From Setophaga petechia (Eukaryota; Chordata; Aves; Passeriformes; Parulidae), in assembly GCA_024362935.1 (NCBI GenBank), contig JANCRA010000009.1, forward strand, positions 11,054,001 through 11,118,000: a DNA stretch of 64,000 nt, written 5' to 3'. Below the pieces are notes generated by a model. That model ran no database searches, was not told the DNA's origin, and saw only the letters and a list, made by a program, of their open reading frames with translations. Each line of letters begins with the position of its first letter. Position 1 is the stretch's first letter. The translations under genes were made by a program, and so were the position numbers. Below are positions 1 to 12,535 of the stretch, piece after piece.

Positions 1-3000
1 GGTTTAGTGCAGTCCAGTGTTTTTAAGGTTTGGGGCTTTTTTTAAGTCATGGTTTTACTTGTGTAGGATGCACTGTGGATCACTTCTGTCAGCTTACTGC
101 AAGCCAGTGAAATGCGTTTGAGTGGTTTAATATTCAGTTGTTCACACTCCCAGTGTACTTTGATATGAGAAGATACTCAAAGAACTATAGCCTTAATATA
201 GTCAAGGAGATGGAATACTTGTAATTTATTGCTTGTCATAGTTTTCCATGATAGCTGGTGATATGTGTTGGTTAAACTATCTCAGCAGCCATATTAAAAA
301 GAGAATGTTCACCACTTGAAGGTGAATTTAGAATGGTAGCTTTTCCTTCTTTCCATTCATGCCATAAATCATTACAGTGGTGTAAGGAAATTGATTTATC
401 TGCAATGATTATAAAAAGATGAGTAAGATGGTATATATGAACTCATAGGTGGGCAAGGTCTTATTCTGATCTCTCTTCAGGTGGTGTAACTCCAGTGTGA
501 CTGGAAAGAAGTTCTGCTCTGTGTTTTGTATATAGAGATGGATAACATTTGTAAGAGGCACTTAGAGTGTGTGTACTGAATGGTGGGGATATATTTTTGG
601 AATATGACTTTCTTGAACTGCATGTTTTGAGCTCTTTTTCGGTCTGACTTGCTACAGAAGAGAGTATTTTCTGTTATCTTGTAAAAGTGAATTATTTGTG
701 CCATTCAGCCCCCAGAAAATCTTAAAGTACCTATAGAAATGCAAAGAGTGTTGGCTTTTCAGATTACAATGAAAGCATACTAGTCTGTGTAAAAATTGAA
801 AACAGCATTTCTGCAGTAATGCTGGATGGCCATATTTTAAAAAACCAACAAACCACACAAAAACCCCCAAACACACCAAAAAAAAAAAATCACCCCAAAA
901 CTGCAACAATCAAATCTGTTTTGTCTCTATCCCTTCTTATACCAGCCAGGTTCAAACAGGAGCTGTGCACTGAGAGGCTGTAATTGCTTGTCAGGAGGAT
1001 TGGAGTAGCTTAGGGGATACATTTCCTGTGAAACCTTTATTGAGTGACTTGAAGATTTCTGCTTGTCAAACTGGCATCCACAGGCTGGAAAGCTCAGCAG
1101 TGGTGGCGGTCACAGCTGTGGCTGTGTCCTCTGCAGTCTTTCTGTGTAAGCTCCTGGGGGGTTGTAGGGATGAAAGCTCCTGGTGTGTCTGCAATGCAGT
1201 CAGGAGCGTGGCTGCAGTTCCCTGTGCATACTGAGCTCGCCTTATGCCTGGTCGAGGCTGTTTTCTCTAGCTGTAACAGTACAGCCTCTAATACCTCCCT
1301 GCAGCAGCCTCTGCATTTCTTTCTTCCCAGTAAACTGCTTTTGGTGCAGGGAATAAGAGGCGGCAAACCGAAGACTGGAACCCCCTTCTTAGCAATGGGT
1401 GTTGACTGAACATGCAATGGAGGAATTCACACACGCTCTCTGCTGGCAACAAGAACTAGAAATTGCTTTGTACTAAACAGTTTCCTCTCATTCTCCCATA
1501 ATTTACCTCTCCACAAATATGTTTAAACTGTCTACTGGTTAAATACTAAGCTTCACTTATTCATACAGATTGTGTACAAAGGCATTTTAACGAGCCTGTC
1601 AGCTCAGTGGACTCTGACAAAAGGAGCTGTGGCTCTTCTTGTAGCACAGTTTCATAGATTGTCTTGCAATAAACCACAGCCCAACAGAAGAGGATAGTGT
1701 TTGAGTCAATTATGTTGCTTGATTTTGTCAGCTGGCATATGGTATCTGCAGCCCTTAAATGGGTTTAAAACATAGATCTCCTGCTGTGCTGATAGCTAAA
1801 TCTGATTATTCAATGATCTGGCTTTTCCTGTAAGATACCAGAATTAAACAAGGCAGCACATTTATTACAACATGCACCAGAACTGCATCAGTGCATCCTT
1901 TAATGAGGAATTTATGAAACCAGCTTTGTGAGATTAGACTACTGAAGGTGAGATTTGACTGCTCCAATTGCCTGGCGTGTATGAAGAGGTAATAGAAGGT
2001 GTCTTATGTGTTACCTAGTATTTCATGTAGCTTTGCTCTGGAGCAGTAGGAAATATCTCCTTACCAGCTACTACAGAACAACTTAGTGATGCTCACTGCA
2101 TTATCAGACACAAAACTGCAGTATTTTACTTTCCTGCAGTGTTTATAAAGAAAATGTTGATCAAGTTCAGTTTTGGTCTCAAAAATTTTTTGGAAAGACA
2201 TGCAAAATATAGAGTATTTGCAATTTAGAACTTGCTTCAGACTTTTTTTCCTCCCTTGTGTTTTTCCAGTTAAAAATTTATTGCAACTATGTGTTCTATA
2301 TTTTTTTTTATATGTAGTAGATATTTAGGTGGAACAAACTGCTACATTAGTGCACAGTCTTTCACTGTGGGAACTTAAACAGGATCAAAGTGGGTACTTT
2401 TCACCTTCATTCCTGAGTGATTTCTAAGTGCAAATGGAACTGGCCCATGAATATAACCCCTCACTTCCAAGTGTTTGTACTTAAAGTACTGGGGGTGGGA
2501 GAGGGAGGTTAGCAAAGACACTACCTTCAAAACAAGTTGGAATGGGGAGCTGTCAACTAGATCATCTCTAATTTGTTAAGTCTTTTTTATCCCTTTATAA
2601 ATGTGGTGGTAAACTTGCTTCATAACATTTCCACATTGTTTCTATGTTCCTCTGTGTATTTTTCCTCTGGAAAACATATTTTTGGAAATAGAAACATTAT
2701 TGCTGAAACTTCCATTACAGTCTCAATAAGTAGAAATATTTCTGATTATCACAAATAAAAGCGAAAGGTGACCTTTATTAACAGAAGATGACTTGCTTGT
2801 AGGAAGAGTAACATGTATTCCTGTAGTGGGATTACAGTGAAGAAATTAAATTTGCATTGCCTTAAGTCAGCCTAGTAGTCAAACGCCGTCCATTTATACT
2901 TTTAAATACTGTGTATCAGATGAAAACATCCAAATATCTGATGTCTCAATTTTTTTTGGTTGTTTGTTATTCTGGAGAAATAGTTTTCAAAGGAAAAAAT

Positions 3001-5371
3001 GTTTCTTGAAAATAAGCAAAAAGGTGTTAGTTATCCTGACACACATCCAGGTTATCCAAATCAATGGACATACTGTTCACTGTAGTTGGTAGCACACTCA
3101 AGTTATTTATAGTGCAGTTGTACAAATGCTTTATGTTGAGGATTTGTGGACTTTAGCTGGGACAACACTCTTGATAGTGTAATGTAGTTGCAGTTCCCAG
3201 GGTGCCTCATCATGCTCTAAAGGGTTGGCATTTGTCACAAAGTGGTGACGTTGTGAAAAATCTACCAAACTAATCGAACGAGCCAAGTTACTTAAGTATT
3301 TGCTTGATCTTATTTCAGAGTTCTTCCTTTGGCTGATATAAAAACATTTACAAACTGAGTTTGTTTCTACATTGGAGTTTATTTTTGATAGCTCAAACAT
3401 GTATTTATTTCTTCTGGGAACAGCTTGTAAGTCATTAGTACTTTCTCCTCCTTTCAACTGAAGTATATCAGATAAATTTTTCAAACGTTGTGCTAGTCAA
3501 CCAGCCTGTACCCAGCCTGTGATTAGTATTCCTCCTGGCCCTGATTGTATTTCTGTGGTCTGGAGGTGAAAAAGAGGTTAAGGAGAAAGAAAAAAGAATT
3601 TGGAGGATTTGATATGTAATCTTCTCTCAGAGGAATCCATTCAGGCTGGGGAGCATTGGTGGTTCTTGGGGAGGGGTTTATGAAAGATCAACTTTCTTTG
3701 TGGAAAAAAAAAACAAAGTAAACCCTGGTGGTTGTCCCCTGGTGTTGCAGAGGTGCTGTTTGTTTTTCTTGGGGGTCTTCTGACTGCTCTGACTGTTTAG
3801 AGGTTTTGTAAGTGCTCGCTCTGTGAAGCATCTCAGACCAAACCCACCTTCTGAATGTTTGTTTTTCAACCCTTGAAAGCAAAGTAGTGGCCAAAGTTCT
3901 GCCAGAGTCTCCCGTTTCCTTTTAAAATAGGCTGAAGGGAGGTTCTGGGAGGAGCCAGGCCCATGGAATAAGTGTCAAAAGCAGAGTGTTTTGCATGAGT
4001 CACTCCTGTTTGAATGATAGGAATGCAACTGTCAGGCTTTCTTATCAAGCATGGTAATGCATCCTCCCAGCAGTTGTTCATGATTTATTCTTCCTTCTGC
4101 AGATAGATTGACTTTGATTGCTTGTGCCTTTACAGAAACAAAACCTAAGTCACCCAGAATATCTTTATTTGCTCTGCAAGACTTCTGCCCTAATTCATGC
4201 TTTCTATGCTTATCATCTAAATTTCAGTAAAAGCATGCTTACAGTTTTCCAATCATTGATGGGAGCTTTCTGTTTTCATTAAGTAACATTGCACTGAGTT
4301 CTTGTTCTTTGTGTTTACTCCTACGGCTGATAATGAACTCATTTTCAGGACAGTCTGAGTTGACAGGGCTGCTTTGATTCCCTAGAGCAGTGTGTTACAT
4401 ATTCAGATTTCCTGATTGCTTTGAATGTGTTTGCTTTAGTGGCTATGCAGAATTATTCTAATATTTCTGATACAAGGAAATAAAATTGCATTAAAGTAAA
4501 GCAAGCGTGATGGGGTGATACAGTAGAAGATGGACATTTCTGGTAGAAGTTATCTTATTGCAGCAGTAGTGACATTAAATTTATATGTGCCTCCAGTTAT
4601 GTTGGCTCTCTGAGTTCAGGTATTATAAGGTAGGTCTGGTTGCCTGACTGTGCCCTCATTAAAAGTGAGAGTCCAAAGGCCAAAGTGAGGCTTTGAAAGA
4701 CTAAGGATTTGGGATCTACATCCTATTGCATTCATCATGAATCAGGATATTTTGAAAACTGTATTTCTTCTACTGTATACTATTTTGCTGCAAGTATTAT
4801 TAAAAAGAAATATTAATACTGCCTTCTTGTATTCAAGGTAACTCAGAAGGAATAAACTATGAAACCATTTACTATAAAGACATTTTTTATCCTGCTTTTG
4901 ATACCTTCAGGATATATTAACATGGTATTGTTTCTGTAGTGTAGTGAATGTTTTGGATCTGAGAGCGACTGCCCTGACTTCACAGCCAAGGATGTGGAGC
5001 TGGATGGATTTTACCTGCTTGTCAGCACATTGGCCATTTGGCTATGACATTTAGTTTTTAATAGTCTGTAATGGGGGTGAAATGAGTTTACGTGACTGAT
5101 TGTCTATAGATCCTATCCATCTTCCTCAATATGTCTCAAAGAAAAGATTTTCATCTATTAAACCCACCTAATTTTCCCCTTAAATACCATGAAGAAAGGT
5201 GCCGTTCTGTCTCATTTCCATATGTGCTGGCATTCCAAACTTGCTGGCTATTGAGAGGTTGTTCTGCATGACTTGAATGTGATAACTTCAGGTTTTTTTC
5301 TTTCTCATATTCTCAGTGTTTGCTTGCTAAAACCTACATTTTAAGCATCAGCCCCATGGACACTGAGATAC
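1..5371. other. Unique AT-rich intronic sequence
   Basis: No repeat family or gene recognised apart from a low-complexity tract at 836-903. Around 1060-1420 the base composition is more GC-rich, with overlapping short open frames on both strands, none recognisable. An open frame on the - strand at 3131-3484 is treated under rejected items. Confidence 0.6.
836..903. repeat. Low-complexity A/C-rich tract
   Basis: A run of A blocks interrupted by CC and ACAC groups, ending in a 12-A stretch. It is the complement of the T/G-rich tracts elsewhere in this intron. Simple-sequence drift or a decayed tail are both possible. Confidence 0.8.
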
Positions 5372-6526
5372 TTGAGAGTTACAACCAGGGGATCAGGCCT
5401 AACCAGCACGGGTTTATGAAAAGCAGGTCTTGCTTGGCCAAGATGATCTATTACACAATGACCTTACTTAGTGAATGTTGTCTACCTAGGCTTTATTAAA
5501 GGCTTTGTCACTTTTCCCCACAATATTCTCCTGTAGGAACTGGTAACCCATGGCTTAGACAGGTGCATTTTTCACTAGGTAAAAACTGGCTGGATAGCTG
5601 GACCTAGAGAGTGGAGAATGGAGTTATGTCCAGATAGTGGCTGGTCACCAGAGGTGTCCCTAGGGCTTAGTACTGGGGCTAGTTCTCACCCCCAGTCCAT
5701 TTGCAAATGACACCAAAGTGGTCAAAAGTGTTCATCGATGAAAGGGCAAGAAGAGTCTGTAGGGGGATCTGGATAGGCTGGATTGATGGGCTGAGATAAG
5801 TTGGAAGAGATTTAACAAAGCCAGGGTTTCCATATCCTGCAGTTGGATCACAACAACTTCCCCTGGCTACAGGCTGGGGGAAGAATGGTTGGAAAGCTGC
5901 CCAGTGGAAAAAGTTCTGGTTGACAGCTGGCTGAACATAATCCAGATTGTACCCAGGTGGCCAAGAAGGCCAATGGCGTCCTGGCCCCTATCAGCAATAG
6001 TGTGGCCAGCAGGACCAGGACAGTGATTGTCCCCTGTACTCAGCACTGGTGAGGGCACACCTCAAATCCTGCGTCCAGTTTTGGGCCTGTCACTATATGA
6101 GGTGTGGGAGAGGATCCAGAGAAAAGCAATGGATCTGGGGAAGGGTCAGGAGCACAAGTCTGAGGAACAGCTGAGGGATTTGGGGGTTATTAGATTGGAG
6201 AAGAAGAGGCTCTGGTAGGACCTTATCACTCACTGCAGCTGCCTGAAAGGAGGGTGTAATTGGGTAGGGGTTGGTCTCTTTTACCAAGTGATAGAACAAT
6301 TGGAACTGGAACAAGTTGTGTCAGGGAAAGTTTTGACTGGATATTGGGAAAGTTTTTTTCATGGAAAAACAGGTTGCCCAGGATAGTGTTTCAATAACCA
6401 ACCTTGTATTTAAAAGTAATGTATATGTACATTGGACAAGGTTTAGTGGTGGATGTGACAGTACTGAGTTAACAGTTGGACTTGATCTCAAAGGTATTTT
6501 CCAATCTAAATTATTTTGTGTTTCTA
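5372..6526 (+). mobile_element. CR1 LINE, 5'-truncated, about 1.15 kb, + orientation
   Basis: Recognisable CR1 ORF2 C-terminal region and 3' UTR. Visible landmarks are the 'aaccaggggatcagg...aaccagcacgggttt' reverse-transcriptase segment near 5383, 'gttgtctacctaggcttta' near 5477, 'tggccaagaaggccaatgg' near 5959, 'agcaatagtgtggccagcag' near 5993, and the terminal 'gttggacttgatctcaaagg' near 6475 with an octamer-like tail at 6510-6526. The frame is broken by many indels, including loss of sequence near 5690, so no protein is encoded. It is the longest transposon copy in the window. Confidence 0.92.
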
Positions 6527-6764
6527 AAGTGGTCAAAAAAGTTCCCATTCATTGCTTATGTTGAATTATCCATCAGAAAAGATTTAATATTGTTGAGAGC
6601 TGAACTTGCAGACTCTTTGGCTTCATATACTAAGTAAAAAATGGTCAAACACGATTCAATCCTTGGTTTCTTCAATATCTGAGTCAGTTCTGAAAATGTG
6701 CATTAGAATACTGTGATAATATTTTTGCTGGCCTTTATATCATGGTTAAGTGCTGTGCTACACA

Positions 6765-7092
6765 CAGGATCACAGAATCACAGAATAAGCTGAGTTGGAA
6801 GGGAGCCACAAGGATCATCGAGTTCAACTTCTGGCCCAGCACAGGATCATTCCCAAGAGTCACACTATGTGCCTTACACTTCTTGAACTCTTGTCAGGCT
6901 GGCGCTGTAACCACTTCCTTGGGGAGTCTGTTCCAGTGCCCAGTCACCATTCAGTGAAGAATCTTTTCCTGATATCCAGCCTAAAACTCCCCTGACATAA
7001 CTTCAGGCTGTTCCCACTGGTCACCACAGAGAAGAGATTAGTGGCTGCTCCTCCTCTTCCCTTGCTAAGGAAGTTGTAGATGAGAAGTTGGA
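6765..7092 (-). mobile_element. CR1 LINE 3' end, - orientation
   Basis: Begins with 'caggatcacagaatcacaga', the complement of the CR1 terminal octamers, followed by the typical 'gttggaaggga..cacaaggatcatcgagttcaa' segment and the 'gttcccactggtcaccacag' 3' UTR block. It is a different CR1 subfamily from its neighbour at 5372-6526 and faces it tail-to-tail across about 240 bp. Confidence 0.92.
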
Positions 7093-8481
7093 ATGAGCAT
7101 TATAGTATACTGAAAAATAAACATGGTGATAGAGGTGTCATTCTATCAATAAAAAGTTTACATTATATTGTAGTACAACCACTTCATGGTATGAAAAAGC
7201 TTTTACTTGCTGCATTTATGTAATTTGTTTACAAACTTTTATCTGCTGATACAGGGGAAACCCAATTGTGAGTAATGCATCTTTTGCTCGATTCATAAAA
7301 CTTGTGTTGCTGCACTCATTTAGTAAATTTGTTTTGAACATTTTAGGCAGGAAGGGGGAGTTCTGCCCTGATGATATAACAGTACTGAAGGTAGCTTTCA
7401 GATTCTGGCATCCTGGGAAAACTGGTTAGCTTGACATACAATTGATTAACAATAACATGCAAATGTGTTTATTCTCTTTTCTCTCAAACAACTTCACTGG
7501 AAGTTATCAATTTTGCCTTGGAAATCAGTAACTTTTGTATAGGAAAACAGAAGCTTCACCTAATCTCAAGTTAAGTAGGTTTTAACCATGTTTGGTTTTT
7601 CCAAACTGCAAATCTGCAAGTCCTTCCCACGCCCAGATCTGCACACACAGAGATGTGAAAATAAAAGGGCATAATCTGGTAGAAATTCTGCTGTCATTAT
7701 AGCATATACAAGATTATGACAGTTTTGGCTGAAGTACGTTTTTCTAACAGGCAGCATCTGGCCTTTAGAATTAAAAGTAAGCCTGTGAATAAAATTCAAA
7801 CTGTTCACAATGCTATTCACAATGAGTTATTGTAAGACTATTTTTCATCAACATTTGTCTTTTAGATAGTGGCTGGAGCGATTAATTTCTAATGGTAAGC
7901 ATTCTGCTTCTTTTGCTGAATCCATTGTTTTAATTAAAAAAAAATGAATCAATGAGAACAGAGCTTTCTATTTACAGCTTGCCCAGCTCAGGTTAATGAG
8001 CCAAAACAAAAATATACACAGTGTTTGATGGGAAATAATAGATCTTTATTTTGAACAGAAAACACTTAAAAGCAAAGTATTTGTTAGGTCTAATCAGATG
8101 CCTTTTTTTTTTAATATAAAAGCTTTAATATAATTTTAAGTCCCAGAATAAGGTATATATACTAATTCAGAAATGAGATAAAAATTGGATGTAGGAGCTG
8201 CATGTTTTGGAGGAGTGTGTTTGCTCCGCATTCTGTCCTCTTTTGCCTCATTATAGAAAAAAAAACCAAAAATGAATGACAACATAAAATAGAGTTTTTG
8301 CTTCCCAGTGCCTGCTCATTTTAGGAAGGGAGAGGACAACAGTCTTTTTTCAGCTTACAATTCTGATTCTCTTTATTCTGACCTCCAATGCATATTGTGT
8401 AATGTTTGTGTGTGTGTATTGTCCAAAGGTGCAAGACCCTCCACCAGTCAGTTTTGAGGCGCTGTGTTTCAGACTGCTCAC
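7093..8481. other. Intronic sequence without recognised features
   Basis: AT-rich, with short poly-A and poly-T runs (around 7937 and 8102). No repeat family, no coding signal and no notable structure seen. Confidence 0.6.
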
Positions 8482-8595
8482 AGCTGGCTTTGGAGCTCCA
8501 TCTTGCATAGAAAGTGTTCAAGGCCAGGTTGGATGGTGATTTGAGCAACCTGATCTTGTGAAAGATCTTACTGCCCAAGGCAGGGGAATTGTAAG
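8482..8595 (+). mobile_element. CR1 LINE fragment, + orientation
   Basis: Contains 'gtgttcaaggccaggttgga' and 'tttgagcaacctgatcttgt', the well-known CR1 3' UTR segment just upstream of the terminal block. The terminal octamers are lost. Short and diverged. Confidence 0.8.
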
Positions 8596-10680
8596 CTCCT
8601 GTCCATTGGTGGCAGTTTGTGTGAAGTTCTCATCTCGGTTTAACATTGAGTACTGTTGTAAGATATTTTCAGTGGTGTCAGGTTGACCTTTTTTATAGGA
8701 CTTTCTAGACCATCACTTGTGTTTGTCATTACTTTCACATTTAGATACAGGTGAAACATTTTAACAGTAGTGGCTGTTGATACCTCCGGTCAAGGGGCAT
8801 TATCCAAAACTGTCACTAAGGCTGCCCTATTCGTGGGATCAGGCAGTTGAAACTGAAAGAAAGGAAATGCATGTAGAATAATTCTGTTCGTAAGAAATAC
8901 ATACAGTTATTGGCAACTATGAGTATTAATCTACTTCTTGAGCTAAGTAAGGTAGCTTATGCTGAAGTTTTGCTCTTCATTATGGCTCTTACCACAGTGA
9001 AGAGCTAGTTTCTGCTGGAGACTGAAATGCAAAATAGGAGAGGGGGAGGAATAGGAAGAGATGTGTATGGGGGAGTACTGTTACATTCCTGGATCACATA
9101 TGTGTCTATACCTGAAGCATCAGTGATTAGCTTGAGTCAAACGTTGGGGTAAAAAGTTATTGTCATACCTCAGAAAAATGTGCCAATATCTTCTAGTAAC
9201 TCATATTACCTTGCCATTAGTAAGACTGGAGAGAACTACTCACTTTCTCTTCATTCATTTATTTTTGGTTTCTGTCAGGAAGTGAACTACTAACAGGATT
9301 TTCTCTTTGCCAGCAGCTTTTAAAATAGCTGTTTCTCTATCCTCATTTGTTTTTAAAAGACACCAGTCTTTGAGATGTCTTAGATGCCCCCTATTATTTA
9401 AAATTCAGCATTTTAAGTAGCACTTTGGTATGAGTCAATGCTCTGTCTGCCTTTTATCAGCTCCTTACCTTGCCTAGCATAAAGCAAAATTGAATTTACT
9501 GTGTGTTTCATGGATGCCTAATGTTGCAGACTTGATACAGAGAGCTGAACACTTCCCAGTGATTTGTTACCAACCTTGTATTATAACATAAGTGTTTTTA
9601 ACTGAAAGTTAATTTCAAGGACTGCTCAACAGAGTTACAGAAAAAGGAAGAGATGAAGTTGTCCCACGGGCTCCATATGAGCAAGCTTGTGGCAGGCATG
9701 AGCTGTGTGGTGAATCAAAGGCAGAGGACTCCAAGGACAAGGGGGACTTCTGGGATAAACATACTTTGTAATTACATAATTCAAACTGTGATACTGCTTT
9801 TCTCTTTGTGGTTTTATAGATGAATCATCAGTTGCAAGTGTGAAAATCAGATACTTGCCTGAAGATTGAGGGACAACTTAAAAAAAAAGAAAAGCACTTG
9901 ATCTTCAGCATTTCAACCTAGTTGTCACCCAGAATAGGTGATTTGCCTTTCTCTGTATGACCAGAATGTCACAATCTTACCAAGCTATAAGCTAACAACA
10001 AAAGAATGACAAAGTTGTAGTAACTGACACTTAGGTTTTCTTTGCTTTTGAGTATGCTAATATCTGGACTAGAAAATTTTGGTCCTTCATGTTAGTTGGC
10101 TTTCTAAACTAATAATGATCTGTGGTGTACTTTGCAAAGTGAAACAGCTTCATTATGGGGTTAAGTGCTGCTGTTATGAACAGTTTGACCTGATGGTTAG
10201 GGTACTTTCTGGAGTAAATAAAAAAATTCCTTTTCCATTATGGAAAGGCTTTGGCTTGTAGATAAATGCTTGGGGTGAAGCATTTAAGACTGGCAGAGGT
10301 GGTACTTAGGGTACAGCCTTCGCTTCCCTCAGTTCTTCATGTTACCTGTTAATTGCTCAGGTGTTCTATTGGGTGCATTTAGTAATTTAAGACCCTGTTA
10401 CTGAGGGATCTCTTGTAATACTGTACATGCATCATACAGTGTTTCCACTGTATGAATATAAGGGCCTCATTAGTCTAGTCCAAGGTTTTGCTTTTCTTGA
10501 GTATACCTGAGGTTACTTCTCTATTCATAATTTTTGTCTCCCTACTAAGAGCTTTCTAAAACTGCAGTGAAGTCAAGCTTGGCTGATTCTGAGATATACA
10601 AGCCCAGCACAGGTCTTGAGAAAACAGTAAAAATGGTATTTCTGTAAGTTTTCTGTGAAATGCTTATGCACTTAATGATG
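8596..10680. other. Unique intronic sequence
   Basis: Nothing recognised except a 10-bp fold-back at 10432-10455, listed separately. Open frames are short and unremarkable. Confidence 0.6.
10432..10455. repeat. Short inverted repeat: 10-bp arms, 4-nt spacer
   Basis: TCATACAGTG is followed by TTTC and then its exact complement CACTGTATGA. Small enough to occur by chance now and then, but it resembles the longer fold-backs in this intron. Confidence 0.85.
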
Positions 10681-10832
10681 ATCACTGCCCTGGTCCTGCT
10701 GGCCAGCTATTGCTTATATAGGCATGGATGCCATTTCCCTCCTTGGCCACCTGGGCACATCTGGCTCATGTTCAGCTGCTGTTGACCAGATCAGTCTCCA
10801 CTGGGCATCTTTCCAGCCATGGTTCAGCTGCA
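10681..10832 (-). mobile_element. CR1 LINE internal fragment, - orientation
   Basis: Reads as the complement of the CR1 segment with 'gccagcaggaccagg' and 'tggccaagaagg'. Visible here as 'ccctggtcctgctggccag' at 10688 and 'ccttggccacctgggcaca' at 10741. It corresponds to roughly 5890-6030 of the + strand copy, so the two can pair in a transcript. No 3' terminus is present, so it is an internal remnant. Confidence 0.85.
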
Positions 10833-11524
10833 CAGCCTCAGTTCACTGCTGCTCAGAACTTCTCAATATTTCCCTTTCCCACCTTCTGCAGACTAAAAGT
10901 TCCTCTTCCCTCTAGAGGAGGGAAGAGCTATGCCTACTTCTCAACTTTGATTTTCTGCTGTAGACAGTCAAAGTGTTGAAGGTGGTTGATGAGTTATTCA
11001 GGGGTTTTCACTGGCAAGAACTTGAATCATGTATTTGATCTGGAGCTTCTTGCATCACTAAGGGACTAGATCCACCAGGACCTGAAGTGGCAGCAGACAT
11101 AAGAGACCATGACACTGCTCATTGCTGTGTGTTTGCATGAATGCTGAAGATGTTTCCTGGAAACCTCATGCTGGGATATTCTGCAGTCATACTGTAGAAG
11201 ACATGCACTTCTGTCCAAGACCGTGCTGTGGAAACAGCAGCTCCTGGAATAACAGGTCATTTGAAAAGCTCAGCAGGCACACGATGGGGCCCACTGCTGA
11301 TTGTCAGCCTGCTGTCAGCTGGCTGAGCCTTGAGCAAGGATGTGCAATGTTTCCATGTGTAAGCGTGCTGCATGCTCAGGCTGACCCTGCTCTGGTGTGG
11401 CATCAAGTCAGACTACTGGTGTTATGTCAAGTTTTACAGCTCTTCTTCTGGATCTTTCTGCTTTGTACCTGTCCATAACTTTGAGCATTAAAGTAAATTG
11501 TGGTGTTGGTGCTGCTAGCTTGAG
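10833..11524. other. Intronic sequence without recognised features
   Basis: Somewhat more GC-rich than the surroundings. An open frame at 11122-11478 has no recognisable domain and a low-complexity Cys/His-rich look, so I do not call a gene. Confidence 0.5.
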
Positions 11525-11584
11525 GGTTGGATTTGATGATCTTAAAGGTCTTTTACACTTTTAAAGAGTCTGTGAGTCTATGAA
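11525..11584 (+). mobile_element. CR1 LINE 3' terminal stub, + orientation
   Basis: 'ggttggatttgatgatctta' then 'aaggtcttttacacttt' and a degenerate octamer tail (gtctgtgagtctatgaa). About 60 bp, the most 3' part of CR1 only. Confidence 0.8.
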
Positions 11585-12513
11585 ATACTTGATAAAACTG
11601 AGTTGCTGTTATAATTTCTGAGGTTGGTAATTTTGCATAAAAAGTGTCTAGTGCCAGCTTAGAATGTTGTTTTTTCTGCTGTCAGGGGTGTTGCAAAGCT
11701 GAAATATTCACCACGTGGTTGTTATTCTAACTGGAGGACCAACTACAACCATATCAACTTGTACACTATTTGTTATAATCAGTATATTTTATGTATGCAC
11801 TCTGCTTAAACATAAGTTGCATGATCTGCAGTTTCCCTAAACAAACTCTCCTGCTATTGCCTGTGCAGATATGTGTAAGGCTGATGAGTTTTCCCCCTGT
11901 ATTTCTACTTCTAAACTAAAGTAGTCTGACCAGCTATATTCCCTGTCCTGAATTTCTCACTGACTCTGTTTTAAAAGGCATCCCCAATCCTGTAACCTTC
12001 CTTTCTGTGTCACTGGAAGTTTTTCTTTTTCCAAAGCCCAGGTCCATTAGTCAGTTTGTCATGTAGGCTGTGAAGAGCCATTATTATTTTAAAACATTAT
12101 TGGCTTTTCACTGAGAAATTGGACATTTTCAGTATTGTGCTTTAGTGGGCCCGTGCTTAAACAAGAATGCAAATGCGCTGTGACATTTAGTGAAAAGGCA
12201 AGAAAAGGTTTCACTGCAGATAAAACAAAGAAGTAGAATGTTTAGGTACTTGTTCAATGATGTTGTTTCCTCCTAAACTGAAGAGCTGTCACCTTCTATA
12301 TGTGATTTTTTTTTAATATGCAATATTCAGATGTGGCTATAAGGAGAGTGGTAAGGTATTTTAACTTACTTTGATAAAAATCCAGAAGGAAGAGAAGCTA
12401 GGGCCACAGAACTTCAAAACTGATGTATGACTTTTAATCTCTATTTACTAGTAGATATATATTTTTATTTTGATTGAATAGTGAAAAATTCAGCAAAGAA
12501 TTTATTAGCCAGG

Positions 12514-12535
12514 TTTAGATGTAGATACATCTAAA
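12514..12535. repeat. Near-palindrome: 10-bp arms, 2-nt spacer
   Basis: TTTAGATGTA, then GA, then the exact complement TACATCTAAA. AT-rich, so moderately likely by chance. Confidence 0.85.

Noticed and set aside
3131..3484. Open frame of 117 codons on the - strand with fairly natural amino-acid composition.
   Set aside because: It starts at a non-ATG codon, no domain or family is recognised, there is no convincing acceptor or donor, and a few frames of this length are expected by chance in 64 kb of six-frame AT-rich DNA. A database search would settle it.
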